NCBI GenBank assembly: GCA_016704425.1
Contig: JADJAC010000002.1
Span: forward strand, 620,001-684,000
DNA: 64,000 nt
Direction of reading: 5' to 3'
Source: Sphingomonadales bacterium
Lineage (GTDB): Bacteria; Pseudomonadota; Alphaproteobacteria; Sphingomonadales; Sphingomonadaceae
Shown here: positions 26,449 to 35,606 of the stretch, one piece after another
Layout of the letters: each line of letters opens with the position of its first letter
How positions within the stretch are numbered: the first letter of the stretch is position 1
Position numbers and translations under genes: made by a program
The notes under the pieces: generated by a model
Database searches by the model: none
What the model was told of the DNA's origin: nothing
The model's input: only the letters and a program-made list of their open reading frames with translations

Positions 26449-27762
26449 ATGACTGAACCCAATGACCTGTCCGCATTCTGGATGCCCTTCACAAACAATC
26501 GCGGTTTCAAACAATCGCCGCGCATGTTCGTGTCCGCAAGCGAAATGCATTATGTGTCGACGACCGGGCAAAAGGTCCTCGATGCGACTGGTGGACTGTG
26601 GTGTGTCAACGCAGGCCATGGGCGCGCCAGGATCGTCGAGGCCATCCAACATGCGGCGGCAAAGCTCGATTTTGCCCCCACGTTCCAGTTGGCCCACCCG
26701 ATTGCATTTGAAGCTGCGTCCCGGCTGTCACTGATCATGCCGAAGGGACTGGACCGGATTTTCTTTACGAATTCCGGATCAGAGTCCGTCGACACTGCCC
26801 TGAAGATAGCGCTCGCATACCAAAAGGCGCGCGGGCAAGGTGGGCGCACTCGCCTGATCGGGCGCGAGAGAGGCTATCATGGCGTCGGCTTTGGCGGGAT
26901 TTCCGTCGGCGGCATTGTCGGCAACCGGCGCCAGTTCGGTACTTTGCTGACCGGTGTCGATCATATGCGCCACACGCACGATCTTGCCCGCAATGCCTTC
27001 AGCCATGGCCAGCCCGAGCATGGAGCAGAGCTCGCCGACGACCTCGAGCGGATCGTGGCGCTGCACGGTGCGGAGACAATCGCTGCCGTGATCGTCGAGC
27101 CCGTGGCGGGCTCAACAGGCGTCCTCGTGCCTCCGGTCGGCTATCTCGAGCGCTTGCGCGCCATCTGCGATCGGCATGGAATCCTGTTGATTTTCGATGA
27201 GGTCATTACGGCATTTGGCCGCGTCGGCGCAGCAACCGGTGCGGAACGGTTCGGTGTAACGCCTGACCTCATCACAATGGCAAAGGGTCTGACCAATGCC
27301 GCTGTGCCGATGGGTGCTGTCGCTGTCCGGCGCGAAGTACACGACATGATCGTCAACACCGCACCGGAGGGGATCGAGCTTTTCCACGGCTACACCTATT
27401 CCGGCCATCCGCTTGCCTGTGCCGCAGCCATCGCGACACTTGACTTGTATCAGGAAGAGGGGCTGTTCGACCGCGCCCGTTCGCTCGAAGAGGCCTGGGC
27501 CGCTGGCGTTCATTCGATGAAAGGGGTTCGCCATGTGATCGATTGTCGCAATTTCGGTCTGATCGGCGGCATTGAGCTTGAGCCACGCCCCGACGCACCG
27601 ACCAAAAGAGCAATGGAAATATTTCACCGGGCCTTCGATGAAGGTCTGCTGATCCGGGTAACAGGAGATATCATCGCGCTCTCTCCGCCGCTGATCATCT
27701 CACCGGATCAAATTGGCGAAATTTTCGAGACACTTGCCCGAATTGTCGCAGCTGTAGACTAG
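26449..27762 (+). CDS. Beta-alanine/omega-amino acid:pyruvate aminotransferase (class III)
   Basis: The product has 437 residues. AFWMPFTNNRGFKQSPRMF at the start and GGLWCVNAGHGRARI are typical of the omega-amino acid--pyruvate aminotransferase (OapT) group; DEVITAFGRVGAA and the lysine of ITMAKGLTNAAVPMGAV form the PLP site. Beta-alanine or GABA plus pyruvate gives an aldehyde acid plus alanine. Beta-alanine can arise from spermidine or diaminopropane breakdown, so the divergent placement beside the polyamine block is sensible. Substrate is inferred. Confidence 0.9.
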   Translation: MTEPNDLSAFWMPFTNNRGFKQSPRMFVSASEMHYVSTTGQKVLDATGGLWCVNAGHGRARIVEAIQHAAAKLDFAPTFQLAHPIAFEAASRLSLIMPKGLDRIFFTNSGSESVDTALKIALAYQKARGQGGRTRLIGRERGYHGVGFGGISVGGIVGNRRQFGTLLTGVDHMRHTHDLARNAFSHGQPEHGAELADDLERIVALHGAETIAAVIVEPVAGSTGVLVPPVGYLERLRAICDRHGILLIFDEVITAFGRVGAATGAERFGVTPDLITMAKGLTNAAVPMGAVAVRREVHDMIVNTAPEGIELFHGYTYSGHPLACAAAIATLDLYQEEGLFDRARSLEEAWAAGVHSMKGVRHVIDCRNFGLIGGIELEPRPDAPTKRAMEIFHRAFDEGLLIRVTGDIIALSPPLIISPDQIGEIFETLARIVAAVD

Positions 27763-27773
27763 CCGGCGATGAC

Positions 27774-28610
27774 TCAGGATAGAACGCGGGTTTCGATCCA
27801 GTTGATGATCTCAAGCCGACGGCGGCGATCATCGGTGATGTCCTCATCCACCCCCAACTGCCAGGCCAGGCCAACATCGTTCGGACTCGCCGCAAGGCCC
27901 TTCAGAGACGCCACATAGCGCTGGAGTGCGTCCCTCGATTCAAAGAAGCCCTGTGTTACCATATCATCTGCATAGAGCGTATAAAGCTGCGCCAGCTGTT
28001 CAACATCGAATTCAGGATGATACTGCACAGCCCAGACTTCCGAATTGCCCAGGGGAACGACAGCGGCTTGGACAAGGCTGTGATTGTTCGATGCCAAAAG
28101 CGTCGCAGACTGAGGCAGCCGGATGACTTCATCATAATGAATGCAGGGCGCGTCGAAGACCGGGCCCTTGCCGCGAAACATGGGATGATCGGCCCCTGCG
28201 TCGTTCGTCAGTATCTTGCGGGCAAAGCCAACTTCCCGACCTCTGGGATTGTATGCGACCATACCCCCGGCTGCCATCACGGCGATCTGCAAACCCCAAC
28301 AGCTCCCAAAAATCGGCAGGCCGGCATTTCCCGCTTCGCCAACCAGCGCAATCTGGTTGGTCACGGCAAATTCCGTGTCATAGGCATGCAGCGATGAACC
28401 GGTAATCACCAGACCGTCATAGTCCGACCATGAACGATCATGCGGCATTTGCCAGTCATTGTCCGCAGCATTGAGCACGTCCAGTTCAAGATCAGGAAAG
28501 TGCGCGCGAATGGCAATCGCATAGATTTCCGATGAGGATCGCACCCCCAGCGAAGCCGCAAGCTTGCGTTTCTCGGCAACATTGCCTTCCATCAACAACA
28601 GTCGGGCCAT
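27774..28610 (-). CDS. Class I glutamine amidotransferase (GMP synthase-like), possible gamma-glutamyl hydrolase
   Basis: The product has 278 residues. The catalytic triad is visible as Cys104 (FGSCWGLQIA), His198 and Glu200 (QYHPEF). There is no partner synthase domain. Stand-alone GMP-synthase-like amidotransferases often hydrolyse gamma-glutamyl bonds. In this locus the natural job would be release of glutamate from gamma-glutamyl-GABA, the PuuD step, for which no classical PuuD is visible. That role is an inference. A C-terminal tail of about 60 residues after the domain is less conserved-looking. The gene is convergent with the beta-alanine aminotransferase. Confidence 0.85.
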   Translation of the reverse strand: MARLLLMEGNVAEKRKLAASLGVRSSSEIYAIAIRAHFPDLELDVLNAADNDWQMPHDRSWSDYDGLVITGSSLHAYDTEFAVTNQIALVGEAGNAGLPIFGSCWGLQIAVMAAGGMVAYNPRGREVGFARKILTNDAGADHPMFRGKGPVFDAPCIHYDEVIRLPQSATLLASNNHSLVQAAVVPLGNSEVWAVQYHPEFDVEQLAQLYTLYADDMVTQGFFESRDALQRYVASLKGLAASPNDVGLAWQLGVDEDITDDRRRRLEIINWIETRVLS

Positions 28611-28904
28611 TGGTTCTGCTCAGTCCAAAATTGCGATTACTTTTCCAACACACAACATTCGCTCCCAATTCCGCATTGGGCGCAAACGACCAAAGTGGCC
28701 TTAACGCAATCCGGACAAGACTGCGAGGGGGAGCCGGGACCACAGGATTCCATGCGCTCTTTTGACGGTATGTGGTGCGTGATCCAGTCGCTAAGCTCTT
28801 CGAAACAGAATTGAGAGAGGGTAACAATTGGCTAGCTGCACAGAAGGCAGAATGACTCAACTCACGGACGATGGTTCGAGTCTCATGATGTCGCAGGCAA
28901 GCTG

Positions 28905-30152
28905 GTGAGGGAGCATCCCGCATATCGTTACTATGTGCTGGCGTTGCTGACGTTGACTCTCATGTTCAGCGTAGCCGACCGGTTGGTCCTTTCAATCCTG
29001 TTGCAGGATATCAAACGCGATTTTGCTCTTTCGGACAGCCAGCTTGGCCTGCTTGCCGGCTTCGCTTTCACGCTGTTTTACGTCATCGCAGGATTCCCGA
29101 TGGCCCGGCTGGCCGACCGGGCCAACCGCAAATCCATCGTTGCAGCGGCGCTCGGCTTCTGGAGCCTGATGACGGCTTTATCCGGCGCCGCAGTCGGTTT
29201 CTGGTCGCTCTTCCTCGCGCGCATCGGCGTGGGCATGGGTGAAGGGGGTAGCGGTCCATCCTCGCAGTCTTTGCTGGCGGACTATTTTCGCCCAAAGGAA
29301 CTTCCACGGGCTATGGGCTTCCTGACCCTGGGCTCGACCATCGGCACGGCGATCGGGCTCATGGCTGGGGGCCTATTCGCTTCGCTCTATGGCTGGAGGA
29401 TGAGTTTCATCCTGCTCGGCATTCCCGGTATGTTGCTGGGCCTGCTGCTCTTTGCGACCGTTCGCGAGCCACAACGCGGCCGTTACTCTCCTGGAGGGAC
29501 GGATTCGGCGACACAGCGACCGCTTGGCGCGACTGTCCGTTCGCTTCTCGCCAACCGGGCCTATCTGGGGTTGATCGTCGGCTATGCGGTCCAGATCATG
29601 ATTGGGTATGCGATCGCCATATGGATGGCGCCAATCATGCTGCGGAGTTTCGCACTCACGACACGTGAAGTCGGATTCTATCTTGGGCTTGCTTTTGTTC
29701 TTGGAGGCATACCTGGTCCGATCCTCGGCGGCGTTTTGGGCGAATGGCTCTCCCATCGCGACGTTCGGTGGTTCGCCTGGATCCCCGGGCTGGCGGGCAT
29801 CCTGTGCCTGCCGCCGCTGTGGTTGAGCCTATCTGCGACGACGTTCTGGCCCTTTCTGGGGCTGTTTGCGCTGGCCTATGGCATCTTCCTGACAAGTCAG
29901 GCGCCAATCATGTCATCAATCCAGAACAGTGTTCTGCCCTCCGAGCGTGGGTTCGCCGTCGCTTTGGCAATGCTGCTCAACAATTTTCTGGGCCAGGCGT
30001 TGAGCGCGGCCATAATCGGGCGGCTGAGCGATTTCTGGCACCCGACCTACGGCGATTTTGCGCTCAACCTGGCGGTCATGGCGGTTTGCCTTGCGGGCGG
30101 GATTATTGGCTTCGTCGTCTTCGCCTGGACAGCCCGGCAGATGCGTCGCTGA
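28905..30152 (+). CDS. Spinster-type MFS transporter
   Basis: The product has 415 residues from a GTG at 28905; the frame runs back to a TAG near 28830 without an ATG. Twelve hydrophobic segments are visible, with the MFS signature MARLADRANRKSIVAAALG between spans 2 and 3 and the spinster-like start VLALLTLTLMFSVADRLVLSILLQDIK. Such carriers in sphingomonads are often near catabolic genes, but the substrate here is unknown. The 294-bp gap upstream contains an inverted repeat (CCCAAT/ATTGGG) near 28660 and no gene that I can support. Confidence 0.87.
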   Translation: MREHPAYRYYVLALLTLTLMFSVADRLVLSILLQDIKRDFALSDSQLGLLAGFAFTLFYVIAGFPMARLADRANRKSIVAAALGFWSLMTALSGAAVGFWSLFLARIGVGMGEGGSGPSSQSLLADYFRPKELPRAMGFLTLGSTIGTAIGLMAGGLFASLYGWRMSFILLGIPGMLLGLLLFATVREPQRGRYSPGGTDSATQRPLGATVRSLLANRAYLGLIVGYAVQIMIGYAIAIWMAPIMLRSFALTTREVGFYLGLAFVLGGIPGPILGGVLGEWLSHRDVRWFAWIPGLAGILCLPPLWLSLSATTFWPFLGLFALAYGIFLTSQAPIMSSIQNSVLPSERGFAVALAMLLNNFLGQALSAAIIGRLSDFWHPTYGDFALNLAVMAVCLAGGIIGFVVFAWTARQMRR

Positions 30153-30164
30153 CCATCGCGCCTG

Positions 30165-30806
30165 TCATGAGCCAGCAAGGCTTTGAGCATGATCGGGGCG
30201 ATACGCCGAAAGGAAAATGCGGACCGCCAGCCTGATTTCGGCCTCGATCGTTTCCCTTTTCGGACGCGCAGAAGCGCCGAGCAAGTGACGATAGAAGCTG
30301 CCGGATTGGCAAAGCCCGAGAAAATGGGACGCTGCGCTCTGGGGATCAGCCGCGCGCAGCCTGCCCTTGTCCATCTGAAGCCGCAGCCATGCTTCAGTGC
30401 GTTTCTGACCGCGCTGCGCGCCGCGGTCCCAAAGCATCCGGCCCAGTTCGGGAAAGCGTCCCGCCTCACCAACGACCACGCGGTGCAGGGCGACAATCTG
30501 CGGACGCAGGATCGTGGTCAGGATTGAGACCCCAAGAGCAGTCAGTGTCTCCGGAAGATCGGCATCCTCGGGCAGTTCCAGCCGCAGGGCTTCACCATAA
30601 CGTTCGACCTGATCGTCAACCACGGCTGCAAAGAGATCTTCCTTGCTGGGAAAATAATTCCACAAGGTCGTCTTGGAGCCTCCGACATCGGCGGCAATGC
30701 TGGACATCGAGGTCTGGCCATAGCCGTCACGCAGAAACGCCTTTCGCGCCGCCGCCACGATAGCGCTGCGCCGGGCTTCATGTCTGTCCGGTTCCTTTCC
30801 TTTCAC
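30165..30806 (-). CDS. TetR-family regulator of the adjacent efflux operon
   Basis: The product has 213 residues from a GTG at 30806; an ATG at 30830 would add eight residues but would sit inside the promoter palindrome. The N-terminal helix-turn-helix (AIVAAARKAFLRDGYGQTSMSSIAADVGGSKTTLWNYF, split here as two helices) is typical of TetR, and the C-terminal half is the AefR/AcrR-like ligand domain. It is divergent from the NodT-EmrA-EmrB genes and very likely represses them until a toxic compound binds. Confidence 0.88.
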   Translation of the reverse strand: MKGKEPDRHEARRSAIVAAARKAFLRDGYGQTSMSSIAADVGGSKTTLWNYFPSKEDLFAAVVDDQVERYGEALRLELPEDADLPETLTALGVSILTTILRPQIVALHRVVVGEAGRFPELGRMLWDRGAQRGQKRTEAWLRLQMDKGRLRAADPQSAASHFLGLCQSGSFYRHLLGASARPKRETIEAEIRLAVRIFLSAYRPDHAQSLAGS

Positions 30807-30809
30807 AAT

Positions 30810-30831
30810 AATCGTACTACACAGTATCATT
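30810..30831. promoter_or_regulatory. Candidate TetR operator and efflux promoter
   Basis: The palindrome AAT-N2-TACT-N4-AGTA-N2-ATT lies between the divergent tetR and efflux genes. On the plus strand it falls between a weak -35 (TTTCAC, 30801-30806) and a -10 (TATCAT, 30825-30830), the place a repressor would need to occupy. The symmetry is seen; promoter boxes and regulator are inferred. Confidence 0.4.
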
Positions 30832-30871
30832 CCGATTGACAAGCAAGGGCAGCCGGCGCCAAGAGCGTACC

Positions 30872-32326
30872 ATGCAGTACAGCACACGTACCGGCCAGTT
30901 GTTTGCCGTGCTGGCCTTGTCCGGCGCAGTTTCGGCTTGCGCCCTTCCCCCGGCGCCGCGTCATGTGCAGCCGCTGAAGACTGTTGAGGCAATCGGTGAC
31001 ACCCAATCTCTGTCCGGCGAAGCGGAAGACTTTCCTGCTGATCGGTGGTGGAGCGCGTATGGTGATTCTGGTCTTGATGCACTGATTGCCGAAGGATTGG
31101 TCCGATCTCCGGACCTTGCGTTGGCCGAAGCCCGGATTCGCGCTGCCGATGCCGCCAGCATTCGGGCAGGCGGCCAACTTCAACCGTCCCTTTCGGTCGA
31201 TGGCACGGTGGGCGGCAACAAACAGAGCTACAACCTTGGCATCCCGGCCCAATTCATTCCCAAAGGCGTAGTCGAGACAGGCAAGCTCTCGGCAACATTG
31301 GGCCTTGATCTGGACATCTGGGGAAGGAATCGGGCAGCGCTTGCCGCTGCGCGCGGCGAAGCAGCGGCGGCACGGGTCGACGCTGCCCAGGCCCGGTTGC
31401 TGCTGTCCAGCGGAATTGCGCTCAGCTGGGGCAATTTGGTGCAGCTCTATTCCGCCCGTGAACTTGCCGTCCGTTCCGTTGGGGCGCTTGGCGGAATCGA
31501 GCAATTGACGGAGCAGCGCGTTGGCGCCGGGATCGACAATCGCGCCGATCTCGAGTTGGCGACGGCGCGCCGGGCCGGTGCCGAACAGGCGTTGGCAGCC
31601 ATTGAAGAGACGATCGCGCTGGAGCGCAACCGGCTTGCCGCGCTGATCGGTTCTGGACCCGACCGGGCAAAGCGCCTGCCCATCCCCAGCCCGAACCTTC
31701 GTTATGCGACTGACGTTCCCGCCAATCTCGCCGCAAGCCTGTTGGGCCGTCGCCCGGACATCGTTTCCGCCCGGCTTCGCGCTGAAGCAGCAGCGCTCAG
31801 GGTAAAATCCGCACGACGGGCATTCTATCCCGACATCAATCTTGCGGCAGTCGCCGGATTGCAATCTCTGGGGCTGGGACAGTTGTTCAATTCGGGATCG
31901 CAATTTGCGAATTTCGGACCGGCGGCCACCTTGCCGATCTTTGACGGACAACGACTGCGCAGCAACTACAGGGCGGCGGAATCCGGATATGATGAAGCGG
32001 TTGCCCGATATGACCAGGTCCTGCTGGGTGCCTTGCGCGACGTGGCCGATACACTCGAATCGAAACGCGCTCTGACTGCGCGCCTGACAACGGCGCGCAC
32101 GGCTGCGCAATCTGCTGCAGAAGCTGCACGGCTAATGCGGCGAAGGCAGGCCGAGGGCGTCGCCAACCTCATCCAGGCGTTGACAGCAGAGGACAACGCA
32201 ATGTCGAGCCAGCGCGCGCTGGCCGAATTGGAAGCACGTGCCTTCCTGCTTGACGTAACACTGGTCCGGGCGTTGGGCGGCGGCTTTGCCGCTCCGTTGT
32301 CGGACGGGGAGCAAACAAACCGATGA
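30872..32326 (+). CDS. Outer-membrane efflux lipoprotein (NodT/OprM family)
   Basis: The product has 484 residues from the ATG at 30872. A lipoprotein signal ends at a lipobox-like SGAVSAC near residue 21. Two outer-membrane efflux repeats with long Ala-rich helices follow (for example FPADRWWSAYGDSGLDAL and AASLLGRRPDIVSARLRAEA, the latter a NodT hallmark). It forms the TolC-like exit duct for the EmrAB pump encoded next; the stop overlaps the next ATG (ATGA). Confidence 0.92.
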   Translation: MQYSTRTGQLFAVLALSGAVSACALPPAPRHVQPLKTVEAIGDTQSLSGEAEDFPADRWWSAYGDSGLDALIAEGLVRSPDLALAEARIRAADAASIRAGGQLQPSLSVDGTVGGNKQSYNLGIPAQFIPKGVVETGKLSATLGLDLDIWGRNRAALAAARGEAAAARVDAAQARLLLSSGIALSWGNLVQLYSARELAVRSVGALGGIEQLTEQRVGAGIDNRADLELATARRAGAEQALAAIEETIALERNRLAALIGSGPDRAKRLPIPSPNLRYATDVPANLAASLLGRRPDIVSARLRAEAAALRVKSARRAFYPDINLAAVAGLQSLGLGQLFNSGSQFANFGPAATLPIFDGQRLRSNYRAAESGYDEAVARYDQVLLGALRDVADTLESKRALTARLTTARTAAQSAAEAARLMRRRQAEGVANLIQALTAEDNAMSSQRALAELEARAFLLDVTLVRALGGGFAAPLSDGEQTNR

Positions 32327-33471
32327 CCGAAACGGCCCTTCCTCAAACTGATGCACCGATGGCGGAACCCGATCCAGCCGTGCAGAGCAATCGCCAAAAA
32401 TATCTTCGCCTCTTTGCCACCGCGCTGATTGTCGTCGCAGCTGTCTGGGGCATTTGGTATTTTCTGACGCAAGCGGGCCGGGTCCACACAGACAACGCCT
32501 ATGTCGGCGCAGATTCTGCTGTGGTGACGCCTTTGGTTTCGGGCGCGGTCAAGGAGGTTCGCGTTGGCAACACGCAGCAGGTTGCCAAGGGCGATGTGCT
32601 GCTCGTGATCGACAATGCAGACGCTCGGATCGACCTTGCCAACGCAGAAGCCTTGTTGATGCAGGCACGCCAGCGCTTCCGCCAGGCCCGTTCCGGCGGC
32701 ACATCCTCGGCTGCCCGGGTCGATGCACGTGACGCGGATGTTGCTCAGGCACAGGCCCGACTGGCAGCAGCACAAGCAGAGCACCGCAAGGCGCAAGAGG
32801 CGTATGAACGCCGCCAGAAGCTTGCCGCCAGCGGAGCCGTGTCGGCTGAAGAAGTCTCGCAGAGCGTGGCAGCATGGCAAGCAGCGCGCGCCAAATTGAC
32901 ACAGGCCCGGGCCGAAGTGGCGACTGCTGCAGCAATGAAATCCTCTGCCGCTGGAGATCTGGAATCCTCTGAAGCGTTGACCGCCGGGTTTACCGAGTCG
33001 ACAGCACCGGATGTCGTTGCCGCGCAAGCGCGCGTGGACCAGGCGCGGCTCAATCTGGAACGCACGGTGATCCGCGCGCCGATCAGCGGCGTTGTGACCA
33101 ACCGAAACGCGCAGGTCGGCCAGCGCATCAACGCGGGCGCGCAACTGATGGTGCTTGTGCCTCTGGATGCGATGTTCGTCGACGCCAACTTCAAGGAGAG
33201 CCAGCTGCGCGAAGTCAAGCCCGGCCAGCCCGTTGAGCTGACGAGCGACTTCTATGGCAGCAAGGTCGTGTTTCGGGGGCGAGTGAAGGGCTTTGCCGGG
33301 GGCACAGGTGCAGCCTTTTCGATCATTCCCGCCCAGAATGCCTCGGGGAACTGGGTCAAGGTGGTGCAGCGGTTGCCCGTCCGCGTTCAGCTCGATCCTG
33401 CACAACTGAAGGCACACCCGTTGCGCGTCGGGCTGTCGATGAGCGCGACGATCGATACGCGCGGACAATGA
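32323..33471 (+). CDS. emrA: EmrA/HlyD-type membrane fusion protein
   Basis: The product has 382 residues. A single N-terminal membrane span (about residues 27-47) is followed by the biotinyl-lipoyl start DNAYVGADSAVVTPLVSGAV, a long Ala/Gln/Arg coiled hairpin, and a beta-barrel with VIRAPISGVVTNRNAQVGQ. It links the inner-membrane EmrB to the outer-membrane duct. ATGA overlaps tie it to both neighbours. Confidence 0.92.
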   Translation: MTETALPQTDAPMAEPDPAVQSNRQKYLRLFATALIVVAAVWGIWYFLTQAGRVHTDNAYVGADSAVVTPLVSGAVKEVRVGNTQQVAKGDVLLVIDNADARIDLANAEALLMQARQRFRQARSGGTSSAARVDARDADVAQAQARLAAAQAEHRKAQEAYERRQKLAASGAVSAEEVSQSVAAWQAARAKLTQARAEVATAAAMKSSAAGDLESSEALTAGFTESTAPDVVAAQARVDQARLNLERTVIRAPISGVVTNRNAQVGQRINAGAQLMVLVPLDAMFVDANFKESQLREVKPGQPVELTSDFYGSKVVFRGRVKGFAGGTGAAFSIIPAQNASGNWVKVVQRLPVRVQLDPAQLKAHPLRVGLSMSATIDTRGQ

Positions 33472-34997
33472 ACACTGCGCCGATCCAGGCGCTGACCGGC
33501 GCGCGGTTGTGGCTGGCGGCAATCGGTCTTGCCCTGGCCAATTTCGTCGTCATTCTCGACACCACGATCACGAACGTCTCGGTTCCCCACATTGCGGGCG
33601 GCCTCGCTATCTCGCCATCGCAGGGCACCTGGACGATCACCTCCTACGCGGTTGCCGAGGCAATTACGGTCCCGCTCACGGGTTGGCTGGCGGCTCGCTT
33701 TGGCACTTACCGCACGCTCGTCGTCTCGTTGGTCGGCTTTGCCGTGTTCTCGGTCCTTTGCGGCCTTGCGCGGACGATCGAGTTGATGGTCGTGCTGCGC
33801 GTTTTCCAGGGACTATGCGGCGGGCCGCTCATGCCACTGACCCAAACATTGATACTCAGGATCTTTCCGCAAGAGAAGATCGGCACGGCCAACGCGATAT
33901 GGGGTGTCACGACAATCTCCGCTCCGATCCTCGGTCCGATCGTTGGCGGCTATATCAGCGACAACTGGAGCTGGCCGTGGATATTCTACATCAACTTGCC
34001 GGTCGTGCTGCTTTGTCTCGGGATCATCGTCAATCTGGTCGGGCGCTACGAAACCCCAACCGAACGCGCGCGGATCGATACCATCGGTCTGGTCCTGCTT
34101 GTCCTGTTCGTGGGTTGCTTCCAGCTGGTCCTCGATCTGGGTCGCGAGCATGACTGGTTCGGCTCGAACATGATCATCGCGCTCGCAATCACCTCATTCG
34201 TGGCCTTCGGAGCGTTTGTTATCTGGGAGCTGACCGATCCACATCCCGTCGTGGACTTGCGGGTGTTGCGACACCGTTCACTCTGGGTCGGGCTGATTTC
34301 AATGGCTTTGGGTTTCGGCGGGATGTTCTCGACGATCGTACTAGTGCCCCTTTGGTTGCAATCGGTGATCGGCTATTCTGCCAGCGAGGCCGGGCACGCG
34401 ATGGCTTTTGTCGGCGTGTTTGCAATAGTGATGGCTCCCGTCGCCGGCAAGGCGTTCGACCGGTATGACACCCGCATCCTGATTACCGGTGGGATGATCT
34501 GGCTTGTTCTCATTTCATTGCTGCGCACCCAGTGGAACACCGATGGGACATTCTGGGACTATAGTATGCCGCAGCTGTTGCAAGGCATCGGAATGCCGTT
34601 CTTCTTCCTTGGACTGATGTTGTTTTCGCTTTCCGCCGTGCCGATGCATGAGATGGCTTCGGCCGCGGGGCTGCTCAGCTTCATGCGCACGGTCTCCGGG
34701 GCGGCGGGTACAGCCCTCTCCACCTCGATGTGGGACACTTCCACGCGAGAGGCGCGCGCCAACCTGGCGGGCACTCTGAACGGAGCCGACGGCGCGATGG
34801 CGCAGCTGCAGGCAACGGGCATGACGTCGGAACAAGCGCGCGGAACAATCGAACGGATGGTGGATGCACAGGCAGCGACAATCGGGGCCAACCACTTGTT
34901 TTCAATAGCTGCGGTCGTCCTGTTTGTTGGCGCCTGGCTCGTCTGGCTCGCACCACGACCGAAAACTAAGCCAGGTCAGGCCGCCATGGGACATTAG
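33468..34997 (+). CDS. emrB: EmrB-type MFS multidrug exporter (DHA2, 14 spans)
   Basis: The product has 509 residues. The start ANFVVILDTTITNVSVPHIAG matches DHA2 motif D1, and FQGLCGGPLMPLTQTLI and WGVTTISAPILGPIVGGYI match motifs of spans 4-5. Fourteen hydrophobic segments fit the length. With EmrA and NodT it should export hydrophobic toxicants, detergents or phenolics using the proton gradient. It is the last gene of the TetR-controlled operon; no obvious T-rich terminator follows its stop. Confidence 0.92.
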   Translation: MNTAPIQALTGARLWLAAIGLALANFVVILDTTITNVSVPHIAGGLAISPSQGTWTITSYAVAEAITVPLTGWLAARFGTYRTLVVSLVGFAVFSVLCGLARTIELMVVLRVFQGLCGGPLMPLTQTLILRIFPQEKIGTANAIWGVTTISAPILGPIVGGYISDNWSWPWIFYINLPVVLLCLGIIVNLVGRYETPTERARIDTIGLVLLVLFVGCFQLVLDLGREHDWFGSNMIIALAITSFVAFGAFVIWELTDPHPVVDLRVLRHRSLWVGLISMALGFGGMFSTIVLVPLWLQSVIGYSASEAGHAMAFVGVFAIVMAPVAGKAFDRYDTRILITGGMIWLVLISLLRTQWNTDGTFWDYSMPQLLQGIGMPFFFLGLMLFSLSAVPMHEMASAAGLLSFMRTVSGAAGTALSTSMWDTSTREARANLAGTLNGADGAMAQLQATGMTSEQARGTIERMVDAQAATIGANHLFSIAAVVLFVGAWLVWLAPRPKTKPGQAAMGH

Positions 34998-35400
34998 AGA
35001 GCGTCCTGACGGGCAGAGGGCACGCGAAGACTTCCCGTGGTGAGCGGGGGGCGGGACAGTCGGTGCGGAAGCCTTGGGGGACGTCCGGCGGGTTTTGCCT
35101 TTGTGCGGTGGAAGGTGTTTCGAGTGCGTAACCGGCGCCCGGTCTCGAAACACCGCCTTCTCATCCGGCACGTCCTTGCAGGGGGGTAAGGCCCGAAAGC
35201 CCGCCTGCAAGAAGGGATTGCTCCCTCCAAAGACGCCCGGACCGGTTCAAAACGACAGCAGAGCGCGTGGCTGCACATTTGAGGAGAGTGCAGACGCCTG
35301 CCGCTTTCGCGCCGACCTTTTGCTGGAGAGGGATAATCCTTATCCAGCAGTCCCGCCCCTCGACCCGTGCGACCTAGAAACGCCGATCGAGTGACGGGGA
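34998..35400. other. Intergenic element rich in inverted repeats (possible ncRNA or dispersed repeat)
   Basis: No convincing gene occupies 34998-35606. Several stem-forming pairs are visible: GGTGTTTCGAG/CTCGAAACACC around 35115-35155 (11 bp, perfect), CTTGCAGG/CCTGCAAG around 35173-35210, and GGATAA/TTATCC flanked by TGCTGG/CCAGCA around 35320-35350. Short open frames here are Pro/Arg/Lys-rich in the manner of translated structured RNA or repeats. I half-recognise similar text from sphingomonad intergenic regions, but cannot confirm. Confidence 0.45.
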
Positions 35401-35418
35401 TGTGTGTTTCATGTTATC

Positions 35419-35441
35419 TCCTATTTGTCAAGCAAATAGGA
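35419..35441. repeat. Inverted repeat with 9-bp arms
   Basis: TCCTATTTG and CAAATAGGA are separated by five bases, with a further ATGTT/AACAT pair just outside (35411-35415, 35441-35445). The surroundings are AT-rich and there is no T-run. It could be an operator or the end of the structured element upstream; function unknown. Confidence 0.5.
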
Positions 35442-35529
35442 ACATAAGGGGACTATAAATCTTCCGTCGCCCCTGCCTGCGCAGGGCGACGGGGTACTGA
35501 ATGTTTCCGGATCCCAATCCCTCAAACGC

Positions 35530-35599
35530 AAAAAAAAGGCCCGCCCGCACCTTCTGGCGCGAGCGGGCCGAATTTCAGAGCCCGCGTTTGCTGCGGGCT
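35530..35599 (-). terminator. Double hairpin terminator of the autotransporter gene
   Basis: Reading the minus strand after the stop at 35607: first AGCCCGC/GCGGGCT with a 7-base loop (35579-35599), then a longer GC-rich stem GGCCCGCTCGC-type (35538-35569) followed by a run of T (A-run at 35530-35537 on the plus strand). The second hairpin is a typical Rho-independent terminator. Confidence 0.85.
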
Positions 35600-35606
35600 T
35601 TGGTCG

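Noticed and set aside
30827..32110. 427-codon minus-strand open frame
   Set aside because: Antisense to the NodT gene; no recognisable motif or ribosome site.
31966..33522. 518-codon minus-strand open frame
   Set aside because: Antisense to the NodT and EmrA genes; Cys/Arg-rich composition without any domain pattern.
35074..35394. 106-codon plus-strand frame in the inverted-repeat region
   Set aside because: Its Arg/Pro/Cys composition follows from the stems; no ribosome site and no family pattern.
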